64,000 nucleotides of DNA. Origin: Sulfuricella sp. (GTDB lineage Bacteria; Pseudomonadota; Gammaproteobacteria; Burkholderiales; Sulfuricellaceae). The stretch covers positions 62,001 to 126,000 of the forward strand of contig JAGXQV010000144.1 of assembly GCA_018336195.1 (NCBI GenBank), read 5' to 3'. How positions within the stretch are numbered: position 1 is the stretch's first letter; every line of letters starts with the position of its first letter. A program made the position numbers and the translations under genes. Below, in pieces: positions 17,217-25,774 of the stretch. The notes under the pieces were generated by a model, which searched no databases, was not told where the DNA came from, and worked only from the letters and a program-made list of their open reading frames with translations.

Positions 17217-17931
17217 GACCGCCCTCCACTTGCGCATGTTCGAGTTGCACTTGACTGATGTCCTTGTGGTCAAAAATCCGCTCGCCGATAGGTACGCTGA
17301 AACCGTGACGTTTAACCAACAGTGCCCCGGTCGGACACACGCTCACCGACTTGTCGGTCACCGCCAAGTTGCTGTCACCGAGGCGGCCAGTGGAGGTGTT
17401 CACCACCAACTTGCAGTCGATGCCGCGCCCTGACAAACCGAATACTTCCTTGCCATCCACGTCGCGGCTGGCACGCACGCACAACTCGCAGAGGATGCAG
17501 CGATTGCGATCGAGCAGGATGTCGGAATGGCTCGCATCGACCTCACGTGCCGGGTAAAAATGGTTGTAATGCGGACTCATCATCCCGAGATGGTAAGCCA
17601 CCGCCTGCAAATTGCAGTTGCCGCTTTTCTCGCAGAACGGGCAGAAATGGTTACCCTCGACAAACAACATTTGCGTGAGCGCGCGCCGTTTGGCATTGAG
17701 CTCCTCGGTTTCGCTGAGGATTTCTTGACCTTCCACCGCTGGCATGGTGCAGGAAGCGACGTTGCGCCCATTGACGCTCACCGTGCACAACTTGCAACTG
17801 CCGTGCGGGGTGAATTCCGGATTGTGGCACAGGTGCGGGATGTATACCCCCGCCGCAATGGCCGCATCCATGATGGTCTGGTCGTCCTCGAAGGGAATGG
17901 GTTTGCCGTCGATTTTGATGGTCTTGCTCAT
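17209..17931 (-). CDS. hoxU: Hydrogenase diaphorase gamma subunit HoxU
   Basis: The 240-residue iron-sulfur protein links the diaphorase HoxF to the hydrogenase HoxYH and resembles the N-terminal part of complex I NuoG. A plant-type [2Fe-2S] domain comes first (HLCHNPEFTPHGSCKLC, then ASCTMPAVEG). A HCPFCEKSGNC motif follows, then a ferredoxin-like pair including RNRCILCELCVRASRDVDG and SVCPTGALL. These give a chain of four clusters for electron transfer. The start overlaps the hoxF stop by four bases (ATGA). The C-terminal extension past the last cluster, ending in HEH- and QLEHAQ-like residues, is short and unremarkable. Confidence 0.95.
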   Translation of the reverse strand: MSKTIKIDGKPIPFEDDQTIMDAAIAAGVYIPHLCHNPEFTPHGSCKLCTVSVNGRNVASCTMPAVEGQEILSETEELNAKRRALTQMLFVEGNHFCPFCEKSGNCNLQAVAYHLGMMSPHYNHFYPAREVDASHSDILLDRNRCILCELCVRASRDVDGKEVFGLSGRGIDCKLVVNTSTGRLGDSNLAVTDKSVSVCPTGALLVKRHGFSVPIGERIFDHKDISQVQLEHAQVEGGHE

Positions 17932-19772
17932 GATTCCGCCCTCAAATGCGCTTCGCTGTCGTCCCGTCCGGTGATACGCCGCGCCACGGCCAAGGCGCCA
18001 TCCAGGTCAAAGGCCGGCTCGAAAGCCAGCGCTTTCAACCTGCGTTCATAGATATCGGGAAATTTGTTGAGCGTATCCAGCACCGGATTCGCCGCCGACG
18101 TCCCAAGACCGCAATGGCTCATGCTTTTCATGAGCTGGCCGAGGTTCTTCATTTCTTCCAGGTCGGCGGCGGTGCCATGGCCGCCATTGACCTTGTCCAT
18201 AATGCGCTTCATCAAGGTGGTGCCGACCCGGCACGGGGTGCAGAAACCGCAACTCTCATGGGCGAAAAAATGACTGAAATTGCGTGCCATCTGGAACAGG
18301 TCGCGGCTGCGGTTGAAGATCATAAAAGCCCCGGCGGTGCCCAAGTCCTCGAAGGCGATCTTGCGGTCGAACTCCTTCCAGGAAATGGTCGTGCCGGACG
18401 GTCCGCTCACCTGCACCGCATAAGCATCCTCGGCGCCGCAATCCTGCAAAATCTGGCGGATGGTAGTACCGAATGGGTATTCGTAAATGCCGCGCCGTTC
18501 GCAATCGCCCGAAATACTTAAGACCTTGGTGCCAGCGGATTGCGGCGTACCCATGGCGGCGAACCATTCCCCACCGTGAAGAGCAATCTTGGCGGCGCAG
18601 GCAAAGGTTTCGACGTTGTCGACCACCGTCGGATAACCCAGGTAACCATGCGTCACCGGGAACGGCGGACGATTGCGCGGGCGACCGCGCTTGCCTTCCA
18701 ACGATTCGATCAGCGCCGATTCCTCGCCGCAGATGTACGCTCCCGCCCCAAGATGAATTTCAATGTCGAAATCGTAGCCCGCCTCGCCGCAGATATTCGT
18801 GCCCAGCAAGCCCTGCTCGCGCCGCCGCTGTAGGACGCCTTCGAGCTGTTCCAGCAGGTAGCGGTATTCACCGCGCAAATACAGGAAACCGCGCCGCGCA
18901 CCAACCACTTTCGCACCGACAGTCATCCCCTCGAATACCAGATCGGCATAGCTATTGAGAAGCACGCGATCCTTGAAAGTACCCGGCTCACCTTCGTCGG
19001 CGTTGCATACCATGACTCGCTCGCTACGCTCACCGATATCGCACACTACATGGCCTTCATCCTCGCTCACCGCTGCATGGCAGAACGACCACTTCGAGGC
19101 GGTCTTGAACCCCGCACCACCGCGCCCGCGCAAGTTGGACTTGTCCATCTCTGCCCAAGTCTCACGCGCCCCACGCTTGAGCGTGGCGCGGATGGCCGCG
19201 CCGGGTTCGAATGCCTCGCCGAGCAGCGCATCCTTACGCAAAATGTTGTCCTGCACCTCGAATAGCATCGCCGGCCACTCCGCTACCGGCTTGTGCGAGC
19301 GAATCAGTTCGCAAATCAGGTCCAGGCAATTTTCGTCGAGATTGGTCAGCGGCCTGCCGTTAATCAGCGCTGCTGGACCTTGGTCGCACATCCCGGTGCA
19401 GGAAGTGCTGTCGACCGTCAGCAAACCGTCTTCGGAAAGCTTGCCCGGCTCAATCCACATTTTCTTGCAGAAATACTCCATCAATTCCTGCTTGCCGAGC
19501 ATTCGGTCGGTGATATTGTCGGAAAACATCAACCGGTATTCGCCGCAGGCCCTTCCGCCGGAAAGGAAGGAATAAAACCCCGCCACCCCTTCCACCCGCA
19601 CCCGCGGAATATCGAGATGCGCCGCAATCTGGTCGATGGCATCATTGCAGATGCAATGAGTGGTTTCCTGAACTTCGCGGAGGATTTGCAGAACTTTGGT
19701 GGGGTCGCGTCCGTGTTTCTCGAAAATCGGCGCGAGCAACTGCGTCAGCTTGGGGGTATCGCACAGCGGCAT
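17928..19772 (-). CDS. hoxF: Hydrogenase diaphorase alpha subunit HoxF
   Basis: The 614-residue protein fuses a NuoE-like N-terminal domain (about 1-160) to a NuoF-like FMN and NAD(H)-binding module (about 200-590). The NuoF part shows LRGRGGAGFKTASKW, NADEGEPGTFKDR, GAGAYICGEESALIESLEG, and the [4Fe-4S] motif ESCGFCTPCRVG with its fourth Cys in MSHCGLG. In the NuoE-like domain only one Cys pair is seen (TSCTGMCDQGP); where the first pair usually lies the sequence is RLMFSDNITDR, so the N-terminal [2Fe-2S] site may be incomplete. It is first in the operon. A GGAGAG ribosome site precedes the ATG. Confidence 0.95.
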   Translation of the reverse strand: MPLCDTPKLTQLLAPIFEKHGRDPTKVLQILREVQETTHCICNDAIDQIAAHLDIPRVRVEGVAGFYSFLSGGRACGEYRLMFSDNITDRMLGKQELMEYFCKKMWIEPGKLSEDGLLTVDSTSCTGMCDQGPAALINGRPLTNLDENCLDLICELIRSHKPVAEWPAMLFEVQDNILRKDALLGEAFEPGAAIRATLKRGARETWAEMDKSNLRGRGGAGFKTASKWSFCHAAVSEDEGHVVCDIGERSERVMVCNADEGEPGTFKDRVLLNSYADLVFEGMTVGAKVVGARRGFLYLRGEYRYLLEQLEGVLQRRREQGLLGTNICGEAGYDFDIEIHLGAGAYICGEESALIESLEGKRGRPRNRPPFPVTHGYLGYPTVVDNVETFACAAKIALHGGEWFAAMGTPQSAGTKVLSISGDCERRGIYEYPFGTTIRQILQDCGAEDAYAVQVSGPSGTTISWKEFDRKIAFEDLGTAGAFMIFNRSRDLFQMARNFSHFFAHESCGFCTPCRVGTTLMKRIMDKVNGGHGTAADLEEMKNLGQLMKSMSHCGLGTSAANPVLDTLNKFPDIYERRLKALAFEPAFDLDGALAVARRITGRDDSEAHLRAES

Positions 19773-19816
19773 GATGGTGCTCTCCAGCCTTGTTATGATT
19801 GTTTAGCGTAGATGAT

Positions 19817-19845
19817 GAAATACCATCTTTACAATAGCATGTCAG
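19817..19845 (-). promoter_or_regulatory. Possible sigma-70 promoter for hoxFUYHW
   Basis: On the minus strand CTGACA (-35) and TATTTC (-10) are 17 bp apart, with the -10 about 45 bp before the hoxF ATG. The -35 is good and the -10 is weak. No sigma-54 -24/-12 pair was seen, although RpoN controls some other hydrogenases. Confidence 0.3.
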
Positions 19846-19874
19846 GCAGAATTTGCGGGGAGGTGATGTTGTGA

Positions 19875-19889
19875 TTCACCCTTTGTGAA
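19875..19889. promoter_or_regulatory. 15-bp palindrome upstream of the hox promoter
   Basis: TTCAC-N5-GTGAA forms a perfect 5+5 dyad about 30 bp upstream of the possible -35. Its size fits a dimeric regulator site, but no regulator is assigned. Confidence 0.3.
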
Positions 19890-19928
19890 CATGCCAATCT
19901 CCCTCGAAATTGAATGACAATACAGCAA

Positions 19929-19960
19929 ACGACCCGAGGGCTTACTGCACCTCGGGTCGT
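19929..19960. other. Perfect 11-bp inverted repeat (hairpin)
   Basis: ACGACCCGAGG at 19929-19939 and its complement at 19950-19960 flank a 10-base loop. No U-tract follows on either strand, so it is not a typical intrinsic terminator. Confidence 0.5.
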
Positions 19961-20334
19961 TGCGAGTCCGATCTGGAATCAGGCTTTGGTACTAATCATT
20001 GTACCGATTGTGTGGCCGCTGGTATTGACGGTCGCGCTGGGCATTGCGCCCAAACTTCCCTCACCTCCCCTAGCCACATTCCCGCGCCCTGCCCTACTTA
20101 TTTCGCTTGCCGCCGACTGCGGCTGAAAATGATTCAGTGCATTAGCGAGACTATTTGAGGATATTGAACCACTCTCCATAGGCAAACTCCCAAAAATGCA
20201 AACTTCAGAACCTCCGGCCTCTTCCGTGTTTCCTGCAAGAAGCCTACAACTCCAATATAGCCTACCTACCAACATTTGCCAGAAATAGTTCCTGATCCGC
20301 CATTGCCCCGGCGGCGGTCAGTAGCGATTTCCTT

Positions 20335-20340
20335 TATAAT
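20335..20340 (+). promoter_or_regulatory. -10 element of mfd
   Basis: A perfect TATAAT lies 20 bp before the mfd ATG, which implies a very short leader. No clear -35 was found 17 bp upstream. Confidence 0.4.
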
Positions 20341-20360
20341 TCGGGCTTTTCATCTCAGCC

Positions 20361-23300
20361 ATGCCGCCCCGCATCTCGCTTCCTGCGCCAGGCAAACGCC
20401 TGTCTTTCGCCAGCCCCCACGGGTCCGGTGATGCACTATTTTTGTCCCAAATCGCCGAACAGGCGAGGCCACTGGTGATTCTCACCGCGCAGGCCCATGA
20501 TGCGCAGCGACTCCTGGAGGAAATCCGTTTCTTCGCCCCGACGCTGGCAGTGCATCTCCTGCCGGACTGGGAAACCCTACCCTACGACCAGTTTTCGCCG
20601 CACCAGGATCTAGTTTCCGAGCGCTTGGCGACCCTTTACCAGGTCACCCACAACGTCTGCGACGTTCTGCTGGCACCGGCCACCACCGCATTGTATCGAC
20701 TTGCTCCACGTGCCTTCCTCGCCGCCCATACTTTTTTCATCAAACAGGGAGAGAGGCTGGATTCCGATGCGTTACGCGCCCAGCTTGCCCTGGCTGGCTA
20801 TACCCACGTCAACCAGGTGTTGTCACCCGGCGAATTTTCGGTTCGCGGCGGGTTGATTGACCTGTTTCCAATGGGTAGCCCACTGCCCTACCGCCTGGAT
20901 TTGTTCGGCGACGAAATCGAAACCATCCGTACCTTCGACGTGGACACCCAGCGCAGCATCTATCCGGTGAAGGAAATCCGCTTGTTGCCGGCGCGCGAAT
21001 TCCCGCTCGACGACGCAGGGCGCAACACCTTCCGCAGCAATTTTCGCGAGAAATTCGAGGGGGATCCCTCAAAAAGCCGGACATACAAGGACATCAGCCA
21101 AGGGCTGGCTCCTGCCGGGGTAGAGTATTACCTGCCGCTATTTTTCAATGAAACCGCCACGCTGTTCGACTATCTGCCCGAGGATGCCACGCTGTGCCTG
21201 CATCATGAAGTAGAAGAAGCCGTCGAGGGTTTCTGGCGCGACACCCAATCGCGCTACCGGCTGCTGGCTGGCGACAAGGACAGACCGCTGTTACCACCCG
21301 ACGAGCTATTTCTGCCGCTGGACCGTTTTTTCGGCTCGCTCAAGCCATTTGCCCGGATCGACCTGACCTCCGGCACCGCTGACAACGGCTCGACCCTGCC
21401 CGTACCCGCCGTCCAGGTCGACCGGCGCGCCGACAATCCGCTGGAGAAACTGCAAGGCTTCGCCAGCGCGTTTACCGGGCGCATCCTGCTGGTGGCGGAA
21501 AGTCTGGGGCGGCGCGAAACCATGTCACAGTTTCTCGGCGAAAACGGTCTGAAACCGGCGCTGTGCGAGACCTGGGCGGATTTTCAGGCAGCAAGCGACA
21601 AATTCATGCTGGGAGTGGCCCCGCTGAGCAACGGGTTTGCCCTTCCCGGCGTTTCCCAAGCTCTTATCACTGAAACCGAACTCTACGCCACCCAGGTACG
21701 CCAGGTACGGCGCCGCGAAGCGGCAAAGAAGGCCAGTTCGGAAAACTTGCTACGCGACCTTTCCGAGGTCAAGGTTGGCGATCCGGTAGTGCATGAGCAG
21801 CATGGCATCGGGCGCTATCTGGGGCTGGTGAATCTCGACCTCGGCGAGGGAGAAACTGAATTTCTCCATCTCGAATACGCGGGTAACGACAAGCTGTACG
21901 TGCCGGTTTCCCAACTGCACCTCATCAGCCGCTACAGCGGTGCCGCTCCTGAATCCGCGCCCTTGCATCGTCTGGGCAGCGGCCATTGGGAAAAGGCCAA
22001 GAAAAAAGCCCTCAAGCAGGTGCGGGACACTGCCGCCGAACTGCTCAATCTGTATGCCCAACGTGCCGCGCGTCAGGGCCACGTATTCAACATCAAGCCG
22101 CACGATTACGAGGCATTCGCCGCCAGCTTCGATTTTGAGGAAACCCCTGACCAAGCTGCCGCCATCCAGGCGGTAGTGGAAGACATGACTTCGGGCAGAC
22201 CGATGGATCGCCTGATTTGCGGCGACGTCGGCTTCGGCAAGACCGAAGTGGCGCTGCGCGCGGCTTTCGTGGCGGTGGCCGACGGCAAACAAGTGGCAAT
22301 CCTGGTGCCGACCACCCTGCTTGCCGAGCAACATTTCCTCAATTTCTCCGACCGCTTCGCCGACTGGCCGGTAAAAATCGCCGAACTGTCGCGCTTCCGC
22401 TCCGCCAAGGAAACCACCGAAGCCCTGAAAGGCCTAGCGGAAGGCAAGGTCGACATCGTCATCGGCACCCACAAGCTGATTCAGCCTGACATTCAGTTCA
22501 AGAACCTGGGGCTGGTCATCATCGACGAGGAACACCGCTTCGGGGTACGCCAGAAAGAGCGTCTCAAGGCTCTGCGTGCCGAAGTGGACGTGCTGACCCT
22601 GACCGCCACGCCGATTCCCCGCACCCTGTCGATGTCGCTGGAAGGCTTGCGCGATTTTTCGGTGATCGCCACCGCACCGCAAAAACGTCTTTCCATCAAA
22701 ACCTTCGTCCACCCCTATTCAGAAGGACTGGTACGCGAAGCGGTGCTGCGCGAGTTGAAACGCGGTGGACAGGTGTATTTCCTCCACAACGAAGTGGACA
22801 CCATCCAGAACATGCGCGAAAAGCTCGAAACCTTGCTCCCTGAGGCGCGCATCGGGGTTGCCCACGGCCAGTTGCGCGAGCGCGAACTGGAACACGTGAT
22901 GCGGGACTTCTACCAGCAGCGCTTCAACCTGCTGCTGTGCTCAACCATCATCGAAACCGGCATCGACATCCCCAGCGCCAACACCATCATCATGCACCGC
23001 GCCGACAAGTTCGGCCTAGCGCAGTTGCACCAGTTGCGCGGACGGGTGGGCCGTTCGCACCACCAGGCCTACGCCTATCTCCTCACTCCGGAAAGCGAGG
23101 CGCTTACCGCACTGGCGAAAAAACGTCTGGAAGCCATCCAGATGATGGAAGACCTAGGGGCTGGCTTCTACCTCGCCATGCACGACCTGGAAATCCGTGG
23201 CGCGGGTGAAATCCTCGGCGAATCGCAAAGCGGCGAGATGCAGGAAATCGGCTTCACCCTCTACGCCGCGATGCTGGAAAACACCGTCAAGGCGCTCAAG

Positions 23301-23768
23301 GACGGGCGCGAGCCGGACATGGAAGCGCCGCTCGGCATTACCACCGAGATCAACCTACACACCCCGGCGCTGCTACCCAACGATTACTGCGGCGACATCA
23401 ACGAACGCCTGACCATCTACAAACGCTTGGCGAATTGCGAAACGCTGGAACAACTCGACGCCATGCACGAGGAATTGGTGGACCGCTTCGGCCTTCTGCC
23501 TCCCGCTACGCGCGCCCTGTTCGACACCCATCGCCTGCGCATCCTGGCCAAACCGTTGGGTATCGTCAAAATAGACGCCGGCCCGGACAGTCTGAAAGTT
23601 CAATTCCAGCCTCAACCGCCCATTGACCCGCTGAAGATCATCACACTCATTCAAACGCGGCGCAATTTCAAGCTGAGCGGCCCTGACCGCCTCATGGTCG
23701 CGCAGGAAATGCCTACCGCGGAAAAACGCATGGAATGTGCCTTGGCGCTATTCAAGGAGTTAAATTAA
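20361..23768 (+). CDS. mfd: Transcription-repair coupling factor
   Basis: The 1135-residue SF2 translocase displaces RNA polymerase stalled at lesions and recruits UvrA. The UvrB-like N-terminal modules start with LSFASPHGSGDALFL and contain LLPDWETLPYDQFSPH. The RNA polymerase-interacting (RID/CarD-like) domain shows VGDPVVHEQHGIGRYLG. The RecG-like motor has Walker A GDVGFGKTEVALRAA (near residue 620), DEEHRFG (near 720) and the TRG region. The C-terminal D7 domain is present, so the length and domain order match E. coli Mfd. It stands alone, divergent from hoxF and followed 81 bp later by the heme-GGDEF gene. Confidence 0.97.
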   Translation: MPPRISLPAPGKRLSFASPHGSGDALFLSQIAEQARPLVILTAQAHDAQRLLEEIRFFAPTLAVHLLPDWETLPYDQFSPHQDLVSERLATLYQVTHNVCDVLLAPATTALYRLAPRAFLAAHTFFIKQGERLDSDALRAQLALAGYTHVNQVLSPGEFSVRGGLIDLFPMGSPLPYRLDLFGDEIETIRTFDVDTQRSIYPVKEIRLLPAREFPLDDAGRNTFRSNFREKFEGDPSKSRTYKDISQGLAPAGVEYYLPLFFNETATLFDYLPEDATLCLHHEVEEAVEGFWRDTQSRYRLLAGDKDRPLLPPDELFLPLDRFFGSLKPFARIDLTSGTADNGSTLPVPAVQVDRRADNPLEKLQGFASAFTGRILLVAESLGRRETMSQFLGENGLKPALCETWADFQAASDKFMLGVAPLSNGFALPGVSQALITETELYATQVRQVRRREAAKKASSENLLRDLSEVKVGDPVVHEQHGIGRYLGLVNLDLGEGETEFLHLEYAGNDKLYVPVSQLHLISRYSGAAPESAPLHRLGSGHWEKAKKKALKQVRDTAAELLNLYAQRAARQGHVFNIKPHDYEAFAASFDFEETPDQAAAIQAVVEDMTSGRPMDRLICGDVGFGKTEVALRAAFVAVADGKQVAILVPTTLLAEQHFLNFSDRFADWPVKIAELSRFRSAKETTEALKGLAEGKVDIVIGTHKLIQPDIQFKNLGLVIIDEEHRFGVRQKERLKALRAEVDVLTLTATPIPRTLSMSLEGLRDFSVIATAPQKRLSIKTFVHPYSEGLVREAVLRELKRGGQVYFLHNEVDTIQNMREKLETLLPEARIGVAHGQLRERELEHVMRDFYQQRFNLLLCSTIIETGIDIPSANTIIMHRADKFGLAQLHQLRGRVGRSHHQAYAYLLTPESEALTALAKKRLEAIQMMEDLGAGFYLAMHDLEIRGAGEILGESQSGEMQEIGFTLYAAMLENTVKALKDGREPDMEAPLGITTEINLHTPALLPNDYCGDINERLTIYKRLANCETLEQLDAMHEELVDRFGLLPPATRALFDTHRLRILAKPLGIVKIDAGPDSLKVQFQPQPPIDPLKIITLIQTRRNFKLSGPDRLMVAQEMPTAEKRMECALALFKELN

Positions 23769-23792
23769 GGTTTAGTGACATTTATCTTGCGT

Positions 23793-23808
23793 TGGACAAC
23801 CAATTGCT
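23793..23808 (+). promoter_or_regulatory. Candidate sigma-54 promoter for the heme-GGDEF gene
   Basis: TGGACAACCAATTGCT has GG and GC exactly 10 bp apart and a full TTGCT at -12. The -24 half is weaker (TGGAC rather than TGGCA). It lies 41 bp before the ATG, a normal distance. Confidence 0.35.
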
Positions 23809-23849
23809 CTAAATTTCCCCCGTAATAAAAATGGGTAATAGCCTTATTC

Positions 23850-25718
23850 ATGAAACTCAATAGCAAAATAAACCTGTTCTTCGTCGCGCTTGCTGCCGTT
23901 ACGATTGCCATCCTGATCGTCGTCAGTCTGCTTTCCTTCCGAAATTTTTCGATCAAATCCGCTCAGGAGCACATCCGCACCTCTGCCGAAATCGTTCGCG
24001 TCAGCCTGACCGAGTCCATGATCAATGGTGTGATCGACAAGCGCGGCCAATTTCTCTCGCGGCTTGCCGAAGTTCAAGGCTTGCAGACGGCACGCGTGAT
24101 TCGTGGGCCGATGGTGGGAAAGCAATTCGGCAAGGGGCTAACCCAGGAACAGGCCGCGGATGAAATCGAAGAGCGCGTGTTGCGCGATGGTCAAGCCTTC
24201 TATCAGGTCGAGGAAAGCGGCTCGGACACGATTTTTCGCGGTACGGTGCCCTTCGTGGCCACCAATTCCGGCAACCCCAATTGCCTGCAATGCCACATGG
24301 TTCCGCAAGGTTCGGTACTCGGCGCAGTAACGCTGACCATGTCGATATCCCAGCTCAAGAACAACGCGCTGATGACCATCGGCTTTCTGGTCGGCGCGGT
24401 GGCCTTGTCGATCGTAGTTGCCCTGCTGTTCCTGCGGCGCTTGCTGAAACCGCTTTCGACCACCGCCAACGACGTTGAAAACGCCGTGCAACGTGCCCTT
24501 CAGGGCGACTTCCGGGGCCATATCAACCGCCACACCAACGACGAAATCGGCCAGATTGCCGAAGATATCAGCCGCCTGATGGATTTTCTGCACAACGGGC
24601 TGACGACCATGGGCAACAACGTTTCGCAGCTGATCAAGCACGCGCCTCCGGCGGGCTTCAACCTGCTTTCCACCACGGTAGAAATGGTCGAGGGGCTGAT
24701 CAAGGCTGCCCATTTCAAGCAGGCCATCGAAGAAGACGAAACCCGGGCGCAAATCTACCAGCGGCTGTCCGAACTGCTGCGCCATGATTTCTCGATCAGC
24801 CGCTACTCAATCTACGAAGTTGGCGGCAAGAACAACGAAATAGTACCCGTCATCGTCGATGGCGAGACCGACGGCCCATGCCGCTGGTGCGATCCGGAAA
24901 TCATGATGCGTTCCAGTGCCTGCCGTGCCCGCCGTACCGGCCACATCATCGACTCGGTCGAGTCCCCGGGGATCTGCTATTCATTCCTGCCCCCCAGCGA
25001 CCAGGAAAATATGCACCACATCTGCATTCCCATCATCCAGTCGGGTACGGTGGGTTGCATCCTGCAGATCGTCGCCTCCGACGACGAAAAGAATCTGGTG
25101 CAAATGTATATCCCCTTCATCAACATCTATCTGCGCGAAACCGCTCCGGTGCTGGAAGCCAAACGTCTCATGGACACCCTGCGTGAATCCAATCTGCGTG
25201 ATGCCATGACCGGCCTGCACAATCGGCGTTTCCTAGAAGAATATATCCAGACCCTAGTTGCCGGCAGCCAGCGCCGCAAGTCGCAGTTATCGATCCTCAT
25301 GCTTGACCTGGATTACTTCAAGATGGTCAACGACAAGTACGGCCACGATGCCGGCGACGCGGTACTCAAAGCGCTCTCCAAGGTACTCATGCAGGCAGTC
25401 CGTTCGTCCGACCTAGTCATTCGCTACGGTGGCGAGGAATTCCTCATCATCCTGCAGGATACCCAGGAAACGGCCGCCGATAATGTTGCCGAGAAAATCC
25501 GCGCCGCAGTCGAGGAAATGGAGGTTCAGATTGGCGGGACCATGCTCAAGAAGACCATATCCATCGGCATCGCCGATTTCCCCACCGACAGCGACACCTT
25601 CTGGCAAGCTGTCAAATATGCCGATGTAGCGCTCTACCGCGCTAAGGATGAAGGCCGCAACCGAGTGATACGCTTCGAAAAAAGCATGTGGAAAGAAAAC
25701 AACAAGGAAGCCTACTAA
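23850..25718 (+). CDS. Membrane diguanylate cyclase with periplasmic c-type heme motif
   Basis: The 622-residue sensor has a first membrane segment (about 8-30), a periplasmic domain to about 170 that contains CLQCH (145-149), a second membrane segment (173-195), a HAMP domain, a GAF-like region (about 270-440) with clustered cysteines (CRWC near 344, C358, C376), and a GGDEF domain (about 450-615). GGEEF is at 527-531, with an RSSD inhibitory site five residues before it, so it should make c-di-GMP under product feedback. CxxCH in the periplasm predicts a covalently bound heme, so it may sense redox state, oxygen or NO. A signal to a motility or biofilm output is inference. Confidence 0.88.
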   Translation: MKLNSKINLFFVALAAVTIAILIVVSLLSFRNFSIKSAQEHIRTSAEIVRVSLTESMINGVIDKRGQFLSRLAEVQGLQTARVIRGPMVGKQFGKGLTQEQAADEIEERVLRDGQAFYQVEESGSDTIFRGTVPFVATNSGNPNCLQCHMVPQGSVLGAVTLTMSISQLKNNALMTIGFLVGAVALSIVVALLFLRRLLKPLSTTANDVENAVQRALQGDFRGHINRHTNDEIGQIAEDISRLMDFLHNGLTTMGNNVSQLIKHAPPAGFNLLSTTVEMVEGLIKAAHFKQAIEEDETRAQIYQRLSELLRHDFSISRYSIYEVGGKNNEIVPVIVDGETDGPCRWCDPEIMMRSSACRARRTGHIIDSVESPGICYSFLPPSDQENMHHICIPIIQSGTVGCILQIVASDDEKNLVQMYIPFINIYLRETAPVLEAKRLMDTLRESNLRDAMTGLHNRRFLEEYIQTLVAGSQRRKSQLSILMLDLDYFKMVNDKYGHDAGDAVLKALSKVLMQAVRSSDLVIRYGGEEFLIILQDTQETAADNVAEKIRAAVEEMEVQIGGTMLKKTISIGIADFPTDSDTFWQAVKYADVALYRAKDEGRNRVIRFEKSMWKENNKEAY

Positions 25719-25736
25719 GAAAGGCTAGGCGCCCGC

Positions 25737-25745
25737 TGGTATAAT
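25737..25745 (+). promoter_or_regulatory. Extended -10 promoter for the DUF1015 gene
   Basis: TGGTATAAT is an extended -10 (TGn before TATAAT) with no clear -35. The start site would lie about 23 bp before the ATG. Confidence 0.45.
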
Positions 25746-25774
25746 GGCGGAATCAACGTCCGGATACTCTTTTC

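Larger units (their letters stand above)
19773..20360. other. Intergenic region between hoxF and mfd (588 bp)
   Basis: This divergent spacer holds a possible hoxF promoter, a 15-bp palindrome, an 11-bp hairpin and the mfd -10, listed separately. From about 19975 to 20300 I see no gene I can support. Short open frames exist on both strands (for example 19914-20126 on plus and 19979-20275 on minus), but neither has a ribosome site or a recognisable product. It may be a decayed gene or simply regulatory spacer. Confidence 0.6.

Noticed and set aside
19914-20126. 70-codon hydrophobic open frame upstream of hoxF
   Set aside because: Its start overlaps a hairpin, it has no ribosome site and no recognisable product; kept only as part of the unassigned region.
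19979-20275. 98-codon minus-strand open frame between hoxF and mfd
   Set aside because: Serine- and glycine-rich without family features; no promoter or ribosome site.
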